From Glaciecola sp. UBA1851 (lineage in GTDB: Bacteria > Pseudomonadota > Gammaproteobacteria > Enterobacterales > Alteromonadaceae): 27,938 nt of DNA. The stretch covers positions 1-27,938 of the forward strand of contig DDIL01000028.1 of the NCBI GenBank assembly GCA_002338515.1. Reading direction: 5' to 3'. Positions within the stretch are counted from its first letter, which is position 1, and every line of letters starts with the position of its first letter. Positions 24,928 through 27,938 of the stretch are shown piece by piece. The position numbers were made by a program, and so were the translations under genes. Under the pieces are notes generated by a model, which was given only the letters and a program-made list of their open reading frames with translations, was not told where the DNA came from and did not search any database.

Positions 24928-24943
24928 AGCATATTTTATGCCA
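24928..24943 (-). promoter_or_regulatory. Sigma-54-like promoter of the PEP-CTERM gene
   Basis: On the minus strand TGGCAT-N5-ATGCT keeps the diagnostic GG at -24 and GC at -12 with exact spacing and differs from the TGGCAC-N5-TTGCW consensus at two positions. It would start transcription near 24917, about 155 nt before the gene. PEP-CTERM genes in many bacteria are known to be controlled by RpoN with PrsK/PrsR, which supports this reading. The remaining divergent gap (24761-25185) is A/T-rich; on its plus-strand side, TATAAT (25154-25159 region) may be a -10 for the next gene, without a good -35. Confidence 0.5.
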
Positions 24944-25185
24944 TGAAATTATAGCCCTGTTTTTAATATAGATTTTTTAATATAGAACGGTTAAAAAGAA
25001 ACTTTGTAAAAAAAGCCGACACAATTTCTTAAGATGAATATGCATGGGTAACCAAACAATAAAAGGTCTCAACTAAGCTGAACAATAAACATGTTTTAGT
25101 CGAGATTTTTATAGTAAGGCGAAATAAAAACGGTAAACTAACGTTCGTCTTAATATAATAATATCAGTTTCAAGGATTAGTTTGA

Positions 25186-26958
25186 GTGTCATCGCCCATC
25201 TCTACACAAAATAAATACAAAATTAGCATTAATAATCTTGTTAATTCTCCTTCTTTTCTGAAACGTTTTCTTATTTCTGTGCTCGATAGATTACTAGGGA
25301 TAGCGAAGATGAACTCGCTTTATCACCAACATAATATGCAAGGTCTCAGTAAAGAAGCATTTGCCGACAAGCTAATTGATATTCTATCTATTGATGTACA
25401 AGGTTTAGACACTTTAAAAGCAAAAATTCCGGCGACTGGTCCTGTCGTTATTGCCAGCAATCACCCTTTTGGCGGGATTGAAGGAGTAATATTAGCTAGA
25501 GCCATTGGTGAAGTCCGTCCTGATTTAAAAGTGTTAGCCAACAAAGGATTAGGAATTTTCCAAGAATTAAAAGACTATTTTATATTTACTAATCCATTAT
25601 CTGAAAACGACCCAAAGAATGGTCCGTCGCTTCGCGCTTGCATAAAACATGTCAAACAAGGTAATGCTTTACTGATGTTTCCCGCAGGCAGAGTATCGTA
25701 TTACCAATCAAACAAAAAACGAATTAGTGAGCATGACTGGAACAAAATAGTAGGTAGATTAGTTAGTATCGACAATGCTCAATATGTACCTGTTTTTGTT
25801 TCAGGCACTAACAGTAAACTGTTTTACCGTTTGGGTAGAGTGTATTTTAGGTTACGAATGCTCATGTTAGCCCGAGAGCTGCTGAACAAAACGAATGCTA
25901 AAGTTAAAATTAGTGCAGGTAATGCTGTAAAATCAAGATTAATAAAAGCTGAAAGCTACGAGCAAAAAGCAGCAATATGCCGAAGCTTATCTTATGCGTT
26001 TGAATCAAATTGGGATTACACTTGGCCAAAAGACAAAGTGGCTACTTTACAGCCTCTAATGAAACCGTTATCTGAAGAGCTAATTGATCAAGAAATTAAT
26101 AAGCTTCCCCAAGACCAGACACTTGTCGAGCAAGGCGAATTCAAAGTTTATTATGGATACCAATCTCAACTCCCTAACGTGGTCAATGAAATTGCAAGAT
26201 TGCGAGAATTGGTATTTAGGCAACATAATGAAGGAAGCGGTGAACCATTAGATACTGATCATTTTGATGCTACTTACACACATCTCTTTATAGTCAAAAA
26301 CAATAAACAAATTATGGGCGCCTACAGAATGGGGCGCACTGACAAACTCATTGAGGCTAGTGGGAAAGATGGATTGTACTTAAACAAAATGTTTGATTTT
26401 GCACCTGATTTTGTCAATCAAACTAACCCTTGCTTAGAAATGGGAAGATCGTTTCTTATTCCTGAATTCCAAGGGTCTTATCTGGGTTTATTGCTGCTTT
26501 GGCGGGGTATATGCTCGTTCGCCAGTAAGTACCCTGAATATAGAACGCTTTACGGAACCGTATCCATTAGCAAGTTATATGATCCTAGAAGCGTTAAATT
26601 AATTGAATCGATTTTAGTTAAAGAAGAAAATACTAGACACGTTAAGCCCAGAAATCCGTTTGATTTTGTGCTTCATGCTGAAATCGAAGACTTACATAAA
26701 CACTATAATTTACATGACAATTTAAGTGCTATGTTAAAAAGTATTGAACCTGACGGAAAAGATATTCCAATTTTAGCCAAGCAGTATTTAAAGATGGGCG
26801 CTAAATTCCACGCCCTAGGAATTGATACTAGTTTTAATCACACACCTGGTTTGTTACTTAGCGTCGATTTATCAAAAGCGCCATTAAAACAAATGAAACT
26901 ATATATGGGCGAAAGTAAATTTTCTGCTTATCGTGACCATCGCATTACAGCTTCTTAG
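25186..26958 (+). CDS. OlsF-like bifunctional acyltransferase (PlsC-like plus GNAT/OlsB-like)
   Basis: A 590-residue protein with two acyltransferase domains. The N-terminal PlsC-like domain (about 65-280) has VVIASNHPFGGIEG (87-100), the substrate-gripping FPAGR (165-169) and the VPVFVSGTNS strand. The C-terminal domain (about 318-480) resembles OlsB/hemolysin-type GNAT acyltransferases: RLRELVFRQHNEGSGEPLD (338-356), DHFDATYTHLFIV, MGAYRMGRTD and CLEMGRSFL (416-424). This order is that of OlsF of Serratia, which N-acylates ornithine with its C-terminal half and O-acylates the lyso-lipid with its N-terminal half, making ornithine lipids. Ornithine is the family precedent; glycine or another head group is possible. 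Start is GTG with AAGGA 9 nt upstream. Its last 14 bp overlap the convergent PhnA-like gene. Confidence 0.8.
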   Translation: MSSPISTQNKYKISINNLVNSPSFLKRFLISVLDRLLGIAKMNSLYHQHNMQGLSKEAFADKLIDILSIDVQGLDTLKAKIPATGPVVIASNHPFGGIEGVILARAIGEVRPDLKVLANKGLGIFQELKDYFIFTNPLSENDPKNGPSLRACIKHVKQGNALLMFPAGRVSYYQSNKKRISEHDWNKIVGRLVSIDNAQYVPVFVSGTNSKLFYRLGRVYFRLRMLMLARELLNKTNAKVKISAGNAVKSRLIKAESYEQKAAICRSLSYAFESNWDYTWPKDKVATLQPLMKPLSEELIDQEINKLPQDQTLVEQGEFKVYYGYQSQLPNVVNEIARLRELVFRQHNEGSGEPLDTDHFDATYTHLFIVKNNKQIMGAYRMGRTDKLIEASGKDGLYLNKMFDFAPDFVNQTNPCLEMGRSFLIPEFQGSYLGLLLLWRGICSFASKYPEYRTLYGTVSISKLYDPRSVKLIESILVKEENTRHVKPRNPFDFVLHAEIEDLHKHYNLHDNLSAMLKSIEPDGKDIPILAKQYLKMGAKFHALGIDTSFNHTPGLLLSVDLSKAPLKQMKLYMGESKFSAYRDHRITAS

Positions 26959-27502
26959 TGTAGGCTGCAATAATCACAATTCGCTGGCCGTTAACACGGC
27001 CCTCAATATGCAAGGGGTTATTAGATAAACCGATGTTTCTAACCGGCGTGCCGCGCTTTGCAGTAAAATTCGCGCCTTTAACATCAAGGTCTTTTATAAT
27101 CGTAACTGAATCGCCAGCTTTTAAAGCAACACCATTCACATCTAGTGTTGGTTCGTCATCTTCATGCAAACCAGCTTCTGCCCAGTGTTTCACATCATCT
27201 TCAAGAAACAGCATATCCAAAGCATCTTGCGCCCAAGGCTCTGGCAAACATTTATTCAGTAGCCTAAAGCTGAGCACCTGAACAACTGGCGTAGTTGACC
27301 ACATACTATTGGTTAGGCATCTCATATGGTTGTAATCAAGCTTACTATTATCATTAATGCCTTCAAGGCATGTAGAGCAGACTAAAACATGGCTATTTGC
27401 AGTTGTATCAGGGGAGTCTGGTACAGTATACGTTTCTAAATCACTTGTACTTTTGCAAAGTTCACAAGCATTGTCGCCTCGCTCTAAAAGAATTTGAAGC
27501 AT
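26945..27502 (-). CDS. PhnA-domain protein with N-terminal zinc ribbon
   Basis: A 185-residue protein of the PhnA/YjdM family. Two CxxC pairs, C13-C16 (CELC) and C42-C45 (CSTC), form the zinc ribbon. The C-terminal PhnA SH3-like domain is at about 117-185 (DVNGVALKAGDSVTIIKDL, then VKGANFTAKRGTPVRNI). A middle segment rich in W and L (about 66-112) makes it longer than the roughly 111-residue E. coli protein; this long form occurs in other marine gammaproteobacteria. Despite the name, no phosphonate hydrolase activity should be assumed: phosphonoacetate hydrolase PhnA is a different protein. Convergent with the OlsF-like gene. Confidence 0.88.
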   Translation of the reverse strand: MLQILLERGDNACELCKSTSDLETYTVPDSPDTTANSHVLVCSTCLEGINDNSKLDYNHMRCLTNSMWSTTPVVQVLSFRLLNKCLPEPWAQDALDMLFLEDDVKHWAEAGLHEDDEPTLDVNGVALKAGDSVTIIKDLDVKGANFTAKRGTPVRNIGLSNNPLHIEGRVNGQRIVIIAAYTKKL

Positions 27503-27801
27503 AAAAATTGACCTACTTTAAAAAACCAAAAAATAAATGACTTACTACAAAACAGAAAAATTGATTACCCATATAGATTATGTATTTTTTGCCAATAATG
27601 GCGCGTTCTGGTTTAAGGCATGACGTTATAAATTCATACACCAGGAGTATACAGTAGTCCATTAATTATTAATAACGGCTGTGTGAATTCTGGGGTTGGA
27701 AATCGATTTTCACTAAATTAGTTGCCTAGGTATATATAATTTTAGACTGCTTAGAGGCAGATAACGAACGGATTTTTACCTCTAAACTTCAAACATCCTA
27801 G

Positions 27802-27938
27802 GTCATTGCCGCGAACGCGGCAACCCCCTAAACAGCATAGCAAACCCGAAAAAAGATAAATATATTTAATAACGTCAACACTGTTGTTGTTTAAACATTT
27901 CTTGTGTTGTTGGAGGTTCCCACTTTTGTGGGAATGAC
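27802..27938. repeat. Inverted pair of REP/MITE-like hairpins, cut by window end
   Basis: GTCATTGCCGCGAACGCGGC begins at 27802 and contains an 8-bp stem (27806-27813 with 27816-27823), followed by AACCCCC. The last 24 bases of the window contain a second hairpin (TTCCCAC 27917-27923 with GTGGGAA 27928-27934) and end in GGAATGAC, the reverse complement of GTCATTCC. The two copies are thus inverted with respect to each other, about 90 bp apart, each being itself a hairpin with a GTCATT border and a GG(A/T)T-type inner edge. This is the form of REP/BIME or small MITE elements common between genes of proteobacteria. The rest of the gap (27503-27801) is A/T-rich and shows no supported gene. Confidence 0.65.

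Noticed and set aside
25067..25105. Hairpin TCTC-A-ACTAA / TTAGT-C-GAGA before the OlsF-like gene
   Set aside because: The 10-bp stem has one mismatch on the plus strand (a G-U pair on the minus strand) and a long loop; no gene ends here that it could terminate, so no role can be assigned.
1..27938. CRISPR array, rRNA genes, complete insertion sequence, prophage or toxin-antitoxin pair
   Set aside because: No regularly spaced direct repeats, transposase or phage structural genes were seen; the lysozyme-like gene alone is not evidence of a prophage.

Overview
The window reads as chromosomal DNA of a low-GC marine gammaproteobacterium, most likely Alteromonadales. The evidence is the close match of its translation-apparatus proteins to E. 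coli, the tRNA-Trp-secE-nusG arrangement, a PEP-CTERM protein, and many typically marine accessory genes (halotyrosine-dehalogenase-like flavoprotein, OlsF-like acyltransferase, MSP130-like lipoprotein). Genus cannot be fixed from the sequence alone.

Region 1 (1-6260, all on the minus strand) is the classical tRNA-Trp - secE - nusG - rplK - rplA - rplJ - rplL - rpoB block. It is cut by the window edge inside rpoB, just after the rifampicin-resistance region, which has the wild-type sequence. Regulatory signals are clear: a tRNA-type promoter upstream of tRNA-Trp, a near-consensus promoter with an A/T-rich UP region for rplK, an L10-leader fold before rplJ, and an attenuator hairpin between rplL and rpoB. 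Two things are out of place. The nusG-rplK gap holds a 5'-truncated fasciclin (FAS1) domain on the opposite strand, with a 34-bp perfect palindrome at its start. The tuf gene that often precedes tRNA-Trp in related genomes is not there.

Region 2 (6.4-14 kb) is a set of mostly monocistronic accessory genes: an iodotyrosine-deiodinase-like nitroreductase, a pesticin/T4-lysozyme-like protein with altered catalytic positions, a fused ABC exporter, a MAPEG membrane protein, an ecdysteroid/choline-kinase-like phosphotransferase, an alpha/beta-hydrolase-OsmC fusion, and a methyltransferase-like protein with an export signal.

Region 3 (14.2-21.8 kb) holds a probable two-gene envelope operon (MscS channel plus DUF481 outer-membrane protein, 11-bp overlap), a membrane-bound GGEEF diguanylate cyclase, a YfcC-family carrier, the RNA helicase DbpA and dihydroorotase PyrC.

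Region 4 (21.8-27.9 kb) has a phosphorus and cell-surface flavour. An MSP130-like (choice-of-anchor I) lipoprotein with a collagen-like linker lies behind five 11-bp-spaced Pho-box-like units. It is followed by a PEP-CTERM surface protein behind a sigma-54-like promoter, an OlsF-like bifunctional acyltransferase (a candidate maker of phosphorus-free ornithine lipids), and a PhnA-family protein whose 3' end overlaps it tail to tail. The window ends with two inverted REP/MITE-like hairpins. No complete insertion sequence, CRISPR array, rRNA or prophage was seen.
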